NCBI RefSeq assembly: GCF_910592395.1
Contig: NC_088318.1
Span: forward strand, 7,378,349 to 7,442,348
DNA: 64,000 bases
Direction: 5' to 3'
Source: Lineus longissimus
Taxonomy: Eukaryota > Nemertea > Pilidiophora > Heteronemertea > Lineidae
A program made the translations under genes and the position numbers. Shown piece by piece: positions 1 through 10,349 of this stretch. Every line of letters starts with the position of its first letter. The stretch's first letter is position 1. The notes under the pieces were generated by a model. That model made no database searches and had not been told where the DNA came from. It saw only the letters and a list, made by a program, of their open reading frames with translations.

Positions 1-1
1 G

Positions 2-205
2 ACTCCAGGGAACGCTCCGCGTCAGCAGATAAGTGCACCACTGCAGAAGACGACAGAAGCATTGACCTACCTGAAAGAGGAATACGATATGAAGATGGAA
101 CTGCTTGAACTTCAGAAACAGGCGGCAATTTGTAAACGAAAGGCGTACGAAGCTAAAACTGAGTACTACAAAGAAAAACTTAAGCGAAAACGTATCGATC
201 TATGA
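2..205 (+). CDS. C-terminal end of a Myb/SANT-like protein of a PIF/Harbinger element (5' partial)
   Basis: The frame is open from the window edge to TGA at 203-205, giving 67 codons. The visible part is a lysine- and glutamate-rich helical tail (motifs EALTYLKEEY, LELQKQAAICKRK, YYKEKLKRKR), the type of tail found at the C-terminus of Myb/SANT-like proteins that pair with HARBI1-type transposases. In that family the Myb-like protein binds DNA and helps carry the transposase into the nucleus. No start is visible because the gene begins outside the window. It converges on the transposase gene at 375-1631, which is a normal two-gene Harbinger layout. The assignment rests mainly on this neighbour, because the SANT fold itself is not in the window. 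Confidence 0.55.
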   Translation, partial: TPGNAPRQQISAPLQKTTEALTYLKEEYDMKMELLELQKQAAICKRKAYEAKTEYYKEKLKRKRIDL

Positions 206-374
206 ACTTTGAATTTCTTGTCATAATGCTGTAACTGAGAATCCTCCAGCAAGTGTGAATTTGTATTAAGGGGCAATTTTTGGCAAGCTGCACATCCTTG
301 CACCCCCGAGCGCCTCAGACGCATTTCTTGATATCCAGAATGGACGAGAGTTACTTTGCTTTGCTTTGATTTCC

Positions 375-1631
375 TTACCTATTGAAATGCTGCATAATGA
401 ACCTCTGTCTGAATAGTCCACCTCTCAAATTGGCCTCAAGAAGGTTGACTGGTCTCTCTGGTTCCACAATGTCACGTCGACGGAAGTCTGGGTCTGGTTC
501 CGGCAAAGGATCATTTCTTTGTCTTGCAAGGTTATGTAAGCAGGCTGTTGCAACAGTAATAGCCATGTTGTGGTTCAACTGAAAAATAAAAATTTATCAC
601 TTAATTTTCAATTCAGTTGTTAGTTATCTTTGTCAAGGGATGCTTGATGCAGAAAATCGAAAGCTACAGTGCCGAAAAGCGTTCTTACTAAGAACGGTTA
701 TGCCACTTATGATGCAATAATGCATCTTCTTCATACTTACGGAGCACCTTAGATGCATCCCCTTTGAAATACACGGAAATCGCCTCTTCAAGATTCCGAA
801 TGCGTCTTCGACCAGCTTCCTGGTACGTCGTTGAGCGTTATTGTAACGAACCTCAGCTGGTGTCCGTGGGTTCCGAACAGGCGTAAGCATAAATGTACGG
901 CAAGTGTAGGCCGGGTCACCCAACAGAATCCCTTGATATTGTCCTGTCTGAAATTTACGAAATAGACCAGATTCCTCAAATATCCGTGAATCATGTGCTG
1001 ATCCGTACCACCTGGAGACAACGTTGGTGAAGAGAAGCTGATGATCAATAACAAACTGACAGTTGAGGCTGTAGTATCCTTTCCGATTTATGAAACGCAC
1101 TGCTCGATTACCACCTGGATTCACTATCGCAACATGCGAATCATCTTTGGCGCCAACAACTCCAGGAAATTGCGCGATCTCGTAGAAGCCATCCGCTGCA
1201 GCTCTCCTTTCTTCTGGGGTGTTGGGGAAGTGAATGAATAACTCCCTCCGAGCACAAATGGCTTCAGAAACACGATGGACAACCCTACACACAGTTGACT
1301 GGGATACGCAACACATGTCACCAATGTCCAATTGAAAGGATGCTCTGGCGTAAAAGCGTAATGCAACCGACAACTGTTGCTGTGGGGTAAGAGCCTGATT
1401 CCTGTCGGTGTTTGATAACAAATCCGGTTCTAATAGGTCAACAAGCCAGCGAAAAGTATGTTTCGATATGCGGTATCTACGTACGAATTTCTTGTCACTG
1501 TATTTCGTCAGAGGATCAACTCGCACCTCGAAGACTCTCGCCTCGCGAGGATGGACCAGCATTTCCTCTTCCTCTGCTGCTTCATCCTGTGCGAATTCAA
1601 GAATTCCGAGCGCACCGTCCATGTTCTTCAA
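375..1631 (-). CDS. HARBI1-like PIF/Harbinger transposase, two exons
   Basis: This is a DDE-type nuclease that cuts and moves its own element. Exon 1 runs 1631 to 741 and exon 2 runs 578 to 375. The splice uses a consensus GTAAGT donor (735-740) and a TTTTTCAG acceptor (579-586), and both exons are in phase 0, giving about 364 residues, normal for the family. Visible motifs are the helical N-terminal region (FVRRYRISKHTFRWLV), a first acidic motif GAKDDSHV (D163, where GC-DGTH is usual), GSAHDS, LGDPAY (D239) and LVEDAFGILKRRFP (E275). The second exon carries the typical LHNLA and NDP C-terminal motifs. I see no stop or frameshift, so it may be an intact gene, although the DDSH version of motif 1 is atypical. 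Its start lies close to the head-to-head copy at 1912. Confidence 0.85.
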
Positions 1632-1911
1632 AGTCCAGCGGTAAAAATGACGAAAACCACTTACACGCAGACTTAAACATGCCCCTCTCTCGCGATTAAC
1701 TTTTCTTTTGTCTCCTAAACGGGCCTAGTACGCGCGTTCGCTAATCGCTTCTCGTGAATTAGCGTCTAACTTTAAACGGGTGATCATCTCCCGTTTATCA
1801 AATTTACACGCGGACATCTCTTAAAATAGCTTTATGAATTCGGGTGATCTCCGCGTCTAAGGCATTGGTTGTTGGAATACCTCGGCCATTCGAAGAAAGT
1901 TACTGTCAGGA

Positions 1912-2373
1912 ATGGACGGCATTCTCGATTTCTTTGAGCTGGCGCAGGAGGAGGCGGTTGAAGAACAACAGGTGGCCCCTCCTCGTGCGGAGAGAGTTTA
2001 CGAGCAACGGGTAGACCCCCTAACCAAATATGAAGACAGAAAATTCATAAAGAGATACAGGATTTCAAAGGACAGTTTCCGATGGCTTGTTGGTATGCTG
2101 CAGGATGACCTATTGCACGAAACGGACCAGAATCATGCTCCGACCCCGGCACAGCAACTGTCCATGGCCTTACGTTTTTATGCGAGGCCATCATTCCAGA
2201 TGGACATAGGGGACATGTGCGGAGTATCACAGGCGACTGTCTGTCGGGCTGTTCATCGGGTTACAGCAGCAATTTGCGCCCGGAAGGGGAATTTCATCCA
2301 TTTCCCGGCCACACCTGAAGAACGAAGGGCAGCCGCTGAAGGGTACTACCAGATCTCTGAATTTCCCGGAGTA
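1912..2373 (+). pseudogene. Truncated HARBI1-like transposase (5' fragment)
   Basis: The first ~154 residues match the neighbouring Harbinger transposase almost motif for motif (RVDPLTKY, KRYRISKDSFRWLVG, IHFPATPEERRAAAEG, EFPGV). Similarity stops abruptly after FPGV at about 2373. The downstream frame (to 2469) is unrelated. All three catalytic acidic residues are therefore missing. The copy lies head to head with the complete gene 280 bp away, and the sequence after it belongs to the retroelement. The break is probably the retroelement's insertion edge or a deletion. The two copies are clearly diverged, so this is not a recent duplicate. Confidence 0.8.
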
Positions 2374-2548
2374 CGCTCTGCTACCATGTTCCCAGCGTCC
2401 CTGAGGTTAACGAACATCCCTCAAGAGACCTGGTGCCGTAGACCGATGCTGAACTTGCAGACATACTAACTTAGCAGAGAATGAACTCGGAAGTCAGGAG
2501 TAATCATATAATAGTTTATTTGTACTTACTTGATTTAGGAGTTTCTGA
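2374..2548 (+). other. Leader remnant between the broken Harbinger copy and gag
   Basis: The 175 bp upstream of gag match neither the Harbinger copy nor any recognisable LTR. A TGGTGCCG stretch at 2431 could be a primer-binding site, because such sites start with TGG, but I cannot match it to a tRNA. Confidence 0.3.
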
Positions 2549-3716
2549 TTGGCCTCTAACTCCTTTACGGAAAGTTCAAACGGTAATGGGGGGAAGGTAC
2601 CAAGCTCCCGCTCAATGTGGGAGGATATTATAGAGTCATTCCGCGAATTTACTGGCAGTAGCGTAAAACTTTCTGAGCTTAAACTTGAACCCTGGTTAGG
2701 CATGAAGGACAGCGCTGGGGCCCGAGATTGGCTCACCCGTTTTTCGCTATACGCGCAAACGAAAGGTCTAAGCAGAGAACAGCGCGTGGCTGTATTTGGG
2801 TTAAATATGCGCTCAGGCGCTTGGTTTTGGTTCTTAAACTTACGCCCAGAAATCCGCGCAGAATGGGATTCACTGGCCGAGGCTTTCCTCAGTCATTTCG
2901 AAAATGAAAAGTTTAGGTTTGTTAAACTTAATGCTCTCATGTCTAAGCAGATGGGACCCTCAGATTCGGTGGATCAGTATGCACAGGAGGTGGTCCAAGC
3001 CTCCATGGCCTTGAATGTATCAGCTCCTGAAAAATTAAGCTATTTTATCCGTGGCCTTAGGCCACCAATTCGAGCCCATGTTTTAAGAGCTGCACCATTT
3101 AGCTTTGATGAGGCCTTGGTGGCAGCGAAATTATTTGAGGACACGCAGAGCCTTGACGCCAATGCTTCCACCAATGCCGGCATCATAGCGGTGCTAGACA
3201 AGCTTGAGTCATTCAAGACCATGGGGCAGGGCCAAAGTCAGACACAGCCCTTGTCAGATAACGAGGGCCGGGATGAGTCAGGTGTTCGAAGGGAATTACG
3301 CGAGGTGCGGCAGCAGTTGCAGACATTGAGTATGAAGGTGGGCCGTAATCCTAACTTTAGGGCAGCTAGGGACCAGAGGGGTGATGTGGTTTGTCAGAAA
3401 TGTGGAGGGTCGCATCATTATTCGGTCTGTTCAGGTACCAACCGGCAACAACAGGTCCCTAGGTCATGTTGGACCTGTAATTCCTTAGATCATATCGCAA
3501 GAAATTGTCCTAGGAATAGATCCGAGTCTCAGACTAATGCTTATACTCCCAAGGTGTATCGGCCTATGTCGAGGCCAAGTGCTAGGTATAATGGGCCACC
3601 TAGGGACAGGCCTAACTTTCAGGACAGGTCGGGTCCCCACGATAATATTACGCCATTCCGTCCAAGAAGCAGTCAGCCGCCTAGCCGGCAGGGTCCCTCG
3701 TACTCTCAGCGTTTAA
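2549..3716 (+). CDS. gag: Retroelement Gag with CCHC zinc knuckles
   Basis: This is a nucleocapsid/capsid protein that packages retroelement RNA. The open frame is about 389 residues. The N-terminal half resembles retrotransposon Gag capsid regions (REFTGSSVKLSELKLEPWLG, ARDWLTRFSLYAQTKGLS, EAFLSHFENEKFRF, SYFIRGLRPPIRAHVL). The C-terminal part is basic and has two Cys-rich knuckles: an irregular CQKCGGSHHYSVC and a canonical CX2CX4HX4C (CWTCNSLDHIARNC). The listed stop at 3719-3721 lies in the inserted element. The original frame continues at 9629 after the TTAA-flanked insertion. No stop is seen within the Gag part itself, unlike the pol and env parts. Confidence 0.85.
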
Positions 3717-3739
3717 ACTAGTTGGTACACTGTAAAAAG

Positions 3740-3965
3740 TGAGAACACCTAGAACATGTTCAAAATCAGAACACCTCGATTTGAACCCATTTTTTGAACA
3801 CGTTCTGAGAACATGTTCTTCATATTTCTGGTGTTCTATTCCTAGAACACGTTCACAATACAAGGTGTTCTACCAAGGAACACGTTCTACAATGGGACAC
3901 GTTCCAGAACACGTTCTCCAGTCAAAAGAACATGTTCTAGTATTTCAGAACCTGTTCCTGAAAAC
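3740..3965. repeat. Cluster of GAACAYGTTC palindromes
   Basis: About a dozen copies of the palindrome GAACACGTTC/GAACATGTTC or close variants lie within ~225 bp just inside the left edge of the TTAA-flanked insertion. Subterminal binding-site arrays of this kind are common in DNA transposons. Confidence 0.7.
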
Positions 3966-5098
3966 ATGGGGTTTTCTGAACATTTTAAAAATAAAGATTA
4001 TCTCTCTTTTTACAATTTTTATTTCAAAATACAAAAATAAACTGACATGTACATGTTATCTTGCCTCAGGAAGCTTCCTGACATTTGGGATACTGGCCCT
4101 TTTAATAGGTTTCCAGACAGGTACTATTTTTCACTAGTCCCTACCAGCACCTACCAGGAAGACCTAGAGAGGCTGACAAAAACACAAGAAGTCTTTGAAC
4201 ACGTTGATGATTCTCATCCCTACAGAACAATCATCAACTCTAATTAACACAATTCCACTCTGTCAACGCCTTCCTTGTCACATGGACCAAAACGTCAAAT
4301 TGTACTACAAGTAATTGTACTACAGATTACACAGTCAGAACACAACACTCGGTTCAGCAAAACAAATCCTTGGAAATGGAAACTCCCAGCAAGTTAACAG
4401 ATTAACGGAATTACCAGTGACTAAGCTGACAATGACTAATTAAAACTATTTTAAACAAAGCACACCAAATGATACACCACCTGGCACAAAATATTTTATG
4501 TTGATTCAAAACAATGAAGTGATCTCTTCAAAAATTGAGGAATAATATAATGAGTGCAAGAAGAGTAGTGAAACAAAATAGAATAGTGATGAATATATTA
4601 TTGCAACAATCCTTGTCAAATGTTTTCTATCCAGTGGCAGTGTTAGCAATAGGCCCTACTATTCAATCAGATTGACCACAGCAGTGCCTCATGAAGGAAG
4701 TAAGAACACAGGAGACAGGAGACCAAGTCTGACCAGTGAACAACGTAAATGTGCATCACACTGTACACATACAAAATCTTCCATACACCGACTTTACTTA
4801 CTGGATAATTTGCTTTAGGAGCGGCTAATAAGTACGCAGCCAGTATTCGGCAATACCACTATTGAAGGGGCCCATCACTGGCCAGATCAATCTCCAAAAA
4901 GGGCATCGGGGACAGGCGCTATGATAATTGATAGTAGGCCTAGCTTGGGACCCTATCAATAATGGTACTGCCGAAACATCAGGATAACCTATGATGGCTC
5001 CTAGTCGATACCCCAGTATTTTTGTGAATGAACATGAATGATCACATGATTAATACTCATATCAACTAAAAATGATGAACTGATGTGAGGAAATTAGT
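3966..5098. other. Non-coding stretch with an imperfect inverted repeat
   Basis: AT-rich sequence with no supported exon. An imperfect inverted repeat pairs about 4840-4872 (contains TTCGGCAATACCACTATTGA) with about 4948-4982 (contains TCAATAATGGTACTGCCGAA), giving a ~145-bp hairpin that may be a small MITE. Confidence 0.5.
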
Positions 5099-5229
5099 AC
5101 TGTCGAAATACTCCAAGATGAAAAAGGACTTCTAAGGCGACCGACCATTCATGTTCATTTATGCACAGAAGCGCATCAAACAACCACAGTGTCTAAGTCC
5201 TTTTTCATCTTGGAGTATTTCGGCAGTTT
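5099..5229. repeat. Inverted copy of the last coding exon's 3' end
   Basis: About 5099-5134 and 5188-5226 are near-perfect reverse complements (core AAATACTCCAAGATGAAAAA, one or two mismatches). The right arm is the 3' coding end of the minus-strand gene, so the transcript could fold into a hairpin across its stop codon. Confidence 0.75.
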
Positions 5230-8200
5230 TTCGAAGTTGTCCTCCAAACCGAAACATAGTTCTTTTATGAGACCAAGGATCTGTGAAACACAGAGAGGGT
5301 AGCAACAGTCAAGTACATAAAATAAGGCAATGAAGGAGAAGACCGCATGCTCAATAGTATCAACTCCCAGGTCGATCCAGGTGGTGCCGAATCCTATGAA
5401 GGCATTGTTGATTACGGCGCCAGGGGCATCTGTTATTATGTATAGAATAGTATATGCCTGCGTTTTCTTCTTCTGCATGACACCTTTCAGTTTCTTAGGC
5501 TGAAAAAAAAGTCAAAGCTGTTCAGACAACATTTTAAAGAGATGGGAGTGATCACTCCAGCTCCCGTAAACTCCTGTAAAATACTTTGCCGGAGTAATAG
5601 GTAACTCCTGTGGGCATCCTTGATTTAAATTGAATTACTGTTCCATCACTGCCGTGGAATACCGGTGAGATCCAGCATTGGAGTGAATATACTACTCTTA
5701 CACATACAAATTTCTCTCAGCCTTCACGGCATTACAGAAGGGATTAGTCGAGACTGAATTCGGGTGGAACTTTATTCTGACACAGCCGACTGCTACAATG
5801 TATCAGGATGAAAGGAATTTGCAGGCATCACAAGTATGGGCCGCCCTTACATACATGTACAGGAAGAAGCAACAAACACCGCCAAGTAACATCATTCTCT
5901 TTGCAGGTCTTTGTCCTTACCTCAACTACTTCAAAGGCTGTTCTCTTGGATTTTCCAATGTTTATCTTGTCTTCAGTCCATTTGAGCAATTCGATCGTGC
6001 CAATATCAGTGCCACCAGCACCTGCGACCTGTAGAAAAAGAAAAACTTTTTTATACAGAAAACAGTGCCTTTTTACACATGTAGATGGTCCTCCCTTGCT
6101 ATACCACCAGCATGGAGACAATGACACCATTGGTGCTACAGCGAGTGTGGCGGGTCGAGCCAAGGAGGACTTACATGTATCTCAATGCTGAAGACGCCAA
6201 AAGCAGCAATTGCCTTCAGCTCAGGCAAAAGAAATGTATGTAATTTACATTTGTTATGTTCAATCAGAACTGAATAACAACAACAACTATGACCATGACG
6301 TACTTTTCACAAGTATTATTATTTTTGAAATTTCAACTTACGTTCTCTAATTCCTGTGTTCTGAGGGCAGTCAATTTCTTGATTAACATCTTCCATCTTG
6401 GTTGGAACTCAGTAAACGCTGTCTTGTCAAGAAGCTCAAACTCCTTTCTAAGCTGAAATATAAGGTAGAATAATTGTATGAGAGGATGCAGAACGGAATT
6501 CAGATGAAAGTAAAATCAACCATCAGCTTGTCTCGGCAAGCCAATTTGTTATTTCCATGGCACTGCATCACAAATTGAAATTCAAATTGGAAAACAATAT
6601 GTCGGTACATGAAAACATGTACAAGCTGGGCATTTAAAAAAACCGAAATGGTCCACCATGTTTTAATGTTTACCGATGCCATTTTGACAAAAATCGACTT
6701 ACCAAGAAACCATTCGTGAAAAAAGGGAAGGATTTCATTGAGTTCGCCATGTCCTTTTTCCAATTTCACGTCTTCTAGAGGCGAATGTTTGTTTTAGCAG
6801 TTTGGACATTTTGGCCACATCTTTGGGTTTGGAATTCCATTCCTCAATCAACTGATTGGCACTGTCACTTGATACACTGGCCAATGAAGTCGAAGAGGTC
6901 AATTCATCCATTGAAGAGGTTCCTGTAATCAAGAAATCATGCTTATAATAATGGTGAAGTATTTCAAAACTTGGTCACCCATCCAACCCAACACCCAAAT
7001 CCACACACGTACGCACTCACTCTGTCCCATGACCTGTGATTGAAGGAGTGACACTGAGAGCTAGCAGCAGTGGTGCTAAGGCATTGATGTTTTTGCAGCT
7101 TAGCATGGTGTCCAAGCATCAAGTGAAGGTGATGTTTATCTGTTTTACTGCTGGCATGAGCCAGAGGGAAGAAAATGAGTTCATGACAAGAATTAGTTTG
7201 AAATTCCTCACCTTCAGATCCAGTCGATACAGAGCACTTTTGACGTTTACATGGTGTCTCCACATCAGACAAAACTGAGGTAGTGGCAGAATCAAGTTTT
7301 CGCTTATCGTGTCTGATATGCCGAATTTTCTGTCCAAGCGACTTCTTGAGCTTCTTCTGAAAACAGAAACAAATCCGTATCAGTTTCTCAATCCCAATAC
7401 CCTTCAACATAGCAAAGGTTTGTTGGGGCCAATTTGGTCATGGATATTGCCTCTTTACTGCGGGGCCTGAACACTGTTGTCCAGATGAACCAATGTTCTA
7501 CCAAATACTGGAATTAGGATTTACAGCCACCAGGGTTGCCGGATGAGTTCCAAAAGTCTGAAAGGTCAGCTAGATGCTGAGCTGAGCCTTTGACGGCCTA
7601 CTGTATATGTGATCTTACCCATGGAACCTTGTCTGTAGTATTCCCCACACATGGATACTTTCGGTATATGACTCCACATATTTCATCATAGCGCTCTGTG
7701 TCTCTTGGGTCATCTTTGGCCAATACTGCATATGCAGTCTCTTCAACAAATTTTCCAAATACGGGTAAAATTGTTCCAGCTTCAAGATGATTGCGCACCT
7801 CTTCGCTATACTGTGGGATCTGAAAAACAATGGGCTAAATGTAGAAGTATACACAAGAGAGCAGACCCCCTCCCCCTCCCCTCCCCTCATTGAGTATGTA
7901 ATATTTAATCGGCCCCATGGTAATTAGGTCGAAGATCTAGAACCTACAAGATGCTTTCATATTTCTTCGCATATATTCCAGATTGACTAATTCTGATATT
8001 TCATTGGCCTTTCAGGCTGCATTTACTCCGATAAAAGTAGTTGCCTCAGTTTTACCTCGTAGGTTTGAATTTGTCATGACTAATTTCATAAATCATCAAA
8101 ATGTCAGTATAGTACGTACCTGAAAGGTTGGTGCACAAATTCCTCTATCACTGGCAGCTGTGAAAATATCCGAAACAGATGAGATTTCTACGTGCAGGTC

Positions 8201-9150
8201 ACTAGCATCACCGATTGTGTCAACTTCATCCTGGTCGTCTGGAATGGCTGGATTTTGGAATGATGGATTTGGTACAGTGTTCCTAGAGAAAACACTGGAT
8301 GTGCTTGTTGCTGGTTGCGGGCTACCCAAGCTGCTTAGATCTGAAAAAAAGTTGACAGCACAACTGAAATCTCTCTTCCACATCTAAACAAAACCATTTA
8401 GAATTTTCACATATCAGACAGTGCATTGCATTAGACTAGAGATCACTGGAATCTGTAACAACAGAGTGCACATGGCTGATCCTGGAAAAATCCAAAGACT
8501 AAACACTTTGAGAGCACAACATACAGTACTTAAAAAGAATTATGGACATAAGATTACTAATACTATTCAATATATTATTCACCATCTGTTATCAAGTAGG
8601 CATGCAGCGCTTTAAAGCCAGGAACATTGTACAAAAAAAAGCAGATGGGATACACCTCACACTTACCTATATTGAGAACTGCACTAGAACTTTCCCATTT
8701 TTCTCCATCTCTAACAACCATTAATATCGTCTCTGCAGGTAACAAGTCAAAGGTGTCTTCATCATCAACCTCGGTACCATCATTTGTCATCACCAACTGG
8801 AAGCCTGTCTCGACCAATCTGAACTTTTGCTTCACTGGGAAGAAAATTGTTGATATACTTTAGTAGATCTCCCGTTGGTTGATTGATGAGGCCATTATAG
8901 GCCTATATGTAGTCAATGACTACTTGCCTATGCATGGGGGTCATATTCTATGAATGCACACTGAAGAAACACACACTGCCAGAAATGTTATTGGTGACTA
9001 ATGCACCTTACACATGTTACACCAGTAAATACTATACTTACCTTGCTCTTTCAAAGTAGCCAGACTGTCAGCTGTAACACATTTTTTAGTGGTTCCTGTC
9101 AAGTCCCATACTTTTATGATCTTCTTCACTCCCACAGCAGCCAAGGCAGT
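5176..9150 (-). CDS. Nine-exon gene with N-terminal CIDE-N domain and SAMD3-like C-terminal region (probably decayed)
   Basis: Exons on the minus strand are 9150-9042, 8834-8667, 8340-8120, 7819-7619, 7356-7212, 6922-6703, 6452-6342, 6028-5921 and 5499-5176, all with GT-AG sites, mostly GTAAG-type donors. Exons 1-2 encode a CIDE-N domain (IIKVWDLTGTTKKCVTA; then LVMTNDGTEVDDEDTFDLLP, TILMVVRDGEKW). CIDE-N domains mediate protein-protein contacts in DNA-fragmentation factors and CIDE lipid-droplet proteins. The later exons (EEVRNHLEAGTI, EICGVIYRKYPCVG, LLKQTFASRR, AVINNAFIGFGTTWIDLG, the C-terminal FYVLDCCYP) resemble uncharacterised multi-copy animal proteins often auto-named SAMD3-like. That is recognition from memory. 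The first coding exon is not visible upstream of 9150. In exon 6 the frame hits TGA after WRTQ, and family-like sequence (ELNEILPFFHEWFL) continues in another frame, so a 1-nt frameshift is likely. Confidence 0.7.
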
Positions 9151-9624
9151 CTAACAAATAAAATGCAATAAAATGCAATAACTAACAAACAAATAAATTT
9201 TAATGCTGAAGCATCCTCAAGTATGCCAGGGCAAAGATCCCAAAAATTTGCATAATAATATACACATGTACTTGAATGGCCTCCTCTCCTGACAAAAAGA
9301 CTGAGACTGGTCAAATATCTTGCTAAAATTTATGCGATTTAGTAAAGAAGAGATAATTGTGAAGATATAATTCCAGATAAAGGCAGATGTATGAACCAGA
9401 ATGGCATGTACCGGTATCTACACAGGTGCACACTTTCCTGTATTCGACAACACAGCAAATTGCCTTCCATTAAAAGAATGCACAGGGAGAGGCCAAGGAT
9501 ACTGCAGCTCATCAATCAGCCGGTATGCCCTGTTTGCACCAACTTGGAGGGCATAACCACAGACATGATCATCATATAGGACCACCTTCATATCAACACA
9601 GCACAAGAGCTTGATCACGGTAAC
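9151..9624. other. Right end of the TTAA-flanked insertion, no recognised gene
   Basis: The stretch holds a short tandem ATAAAATGCA duplication near 9159-9180 and the 67-codon minus ORF 9418-9618. That ORF has no recognisable domain; it could be an upstream exon of the CIDE-N gene, but I see no clear splice signals for it. Confidence 0.35.
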
Positions 9625-9628
9625 TTAA

Positions 9629-10348
9629 AATTTCATGGACCCGGGTATTTACAGAGTAGTCGTATACGACGGCAGGGGCAGGATAATAGTAACGTTTATG
9701 CCTATGATAGTGCTTTTAGTGATTTAGATTATACTTTTGGCAATCTTGATAGTGACGAGTTTTGTACTTTGGACTGGCAGGATAGTGATCGATATAGGCC
9801 TAGCGGTAGATCAAATGTTAGTGAAGACTACCGAGATGAGGAATATGCGGAGGTTGACTGTATTTTTGATACCGATCTAGATGGGTATCCACATGATGAC
9901 GGCGATTTTTCAGAAGCAAATATGATACACCTAGAGATGCAGGGTGTGCGATTCGAGGCCTTAGTTGATACCGGGGGCAGTTTGTCGTTAGTCACCCCGT
10001 CTTTACTACAGAAATGGGATTCCAGTTTTGACCTCAAAGATATAGCGGAGGGCAAGGTCAAGAGCATATCGTTAGCAAGTAATCACGACATCCCTTTATT
10101 AGGCACGGTTTCAATTAGACTTAGGTTCAAGGGTTTTTCAATTTGTTTCTCGTTTTATGTTTGTGATCGTATTAAGGTGGACATGGTCCTAGGAGCATAT
10201 TTTTTAGAATATGCGGATGCTAGAATTGACTATTCTCAGTTAAGCTTAGTTTTGGGTCCAACCCTGCGTATACCGCTGCGTAGGCCTACTGGTAGGGTTA
10301 GCAAACCATCGGATGACAATGCTGGGCATAGGCCTACTGTACTTCAGG
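9629..10348 (+). pseudogene. Retroelement polyprotein part 2: linker and retropepsin (active-site DTGG present)
   Basis: The frame is open from the right edge of the 5.9-kb insertion. An acidic low-complexity linker is followed by an aspartic protease of the retroviral type, with active-site motif ALVDTGGSLSLVT and the later hydrophobic motif DMVLGAYFLEYADARIDY that precedes the C-terminal strand. Retropepsins process the Gag-Pol polyprotein as dimers. The ORF appears to run on to 10482, but everything after 10349 belongs to the nested element at 10350. The retroelement frame resumes near 12402. I see no internal stop in this piece. Confidence 0.8.
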
Positions 10349-10349
10349 G

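Larger units (their letters stand above)
3717..9624. mobile_element. 5.9-kb TTAA-flanked insertion carrying a nine-exon CIDE-N gene
   Basis: TTAA (or TTAAA) occurs at 3713 and again at 9625, and the retroelement frame before 3713 and after 9628 is the same frame. That marks a precise insertion with a 4-5 bp TSD. TTAA is the target of piggyBac- and Kolobok-type transposons. The ends (ACTAGTTGGTACACTG on the left, reverse complement GTTACCGTGATC on the right) do not show a convincing TIR. There is no recognisable transposase. The contents are a cluster of palindromes (3740-3965), non-coding DNA with inverted repeats, and a minus-strand gene (5176-9150). A 67-codon minus ORF lies at 9418-9618, about 6 bp inside the right edge; I do not recognise it. 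The insertion itself is well supported, the element class is not. Confidence 0.7.

Noticed and set aside
2431-2448. Possible primer-binding site TGGTGCCGTAGACC
   Set aside because: No LTR end is visible before it and I cannot match it to a tRNA 3' end, so it is not listed as a feature of its own.
9418-9618. 67-codon minus ORF at the right edge of the TTAA-flanked insertion
   Set aside because: No domain, no start context and no splice partner were recognised. It is mentioned only inside the element entry.
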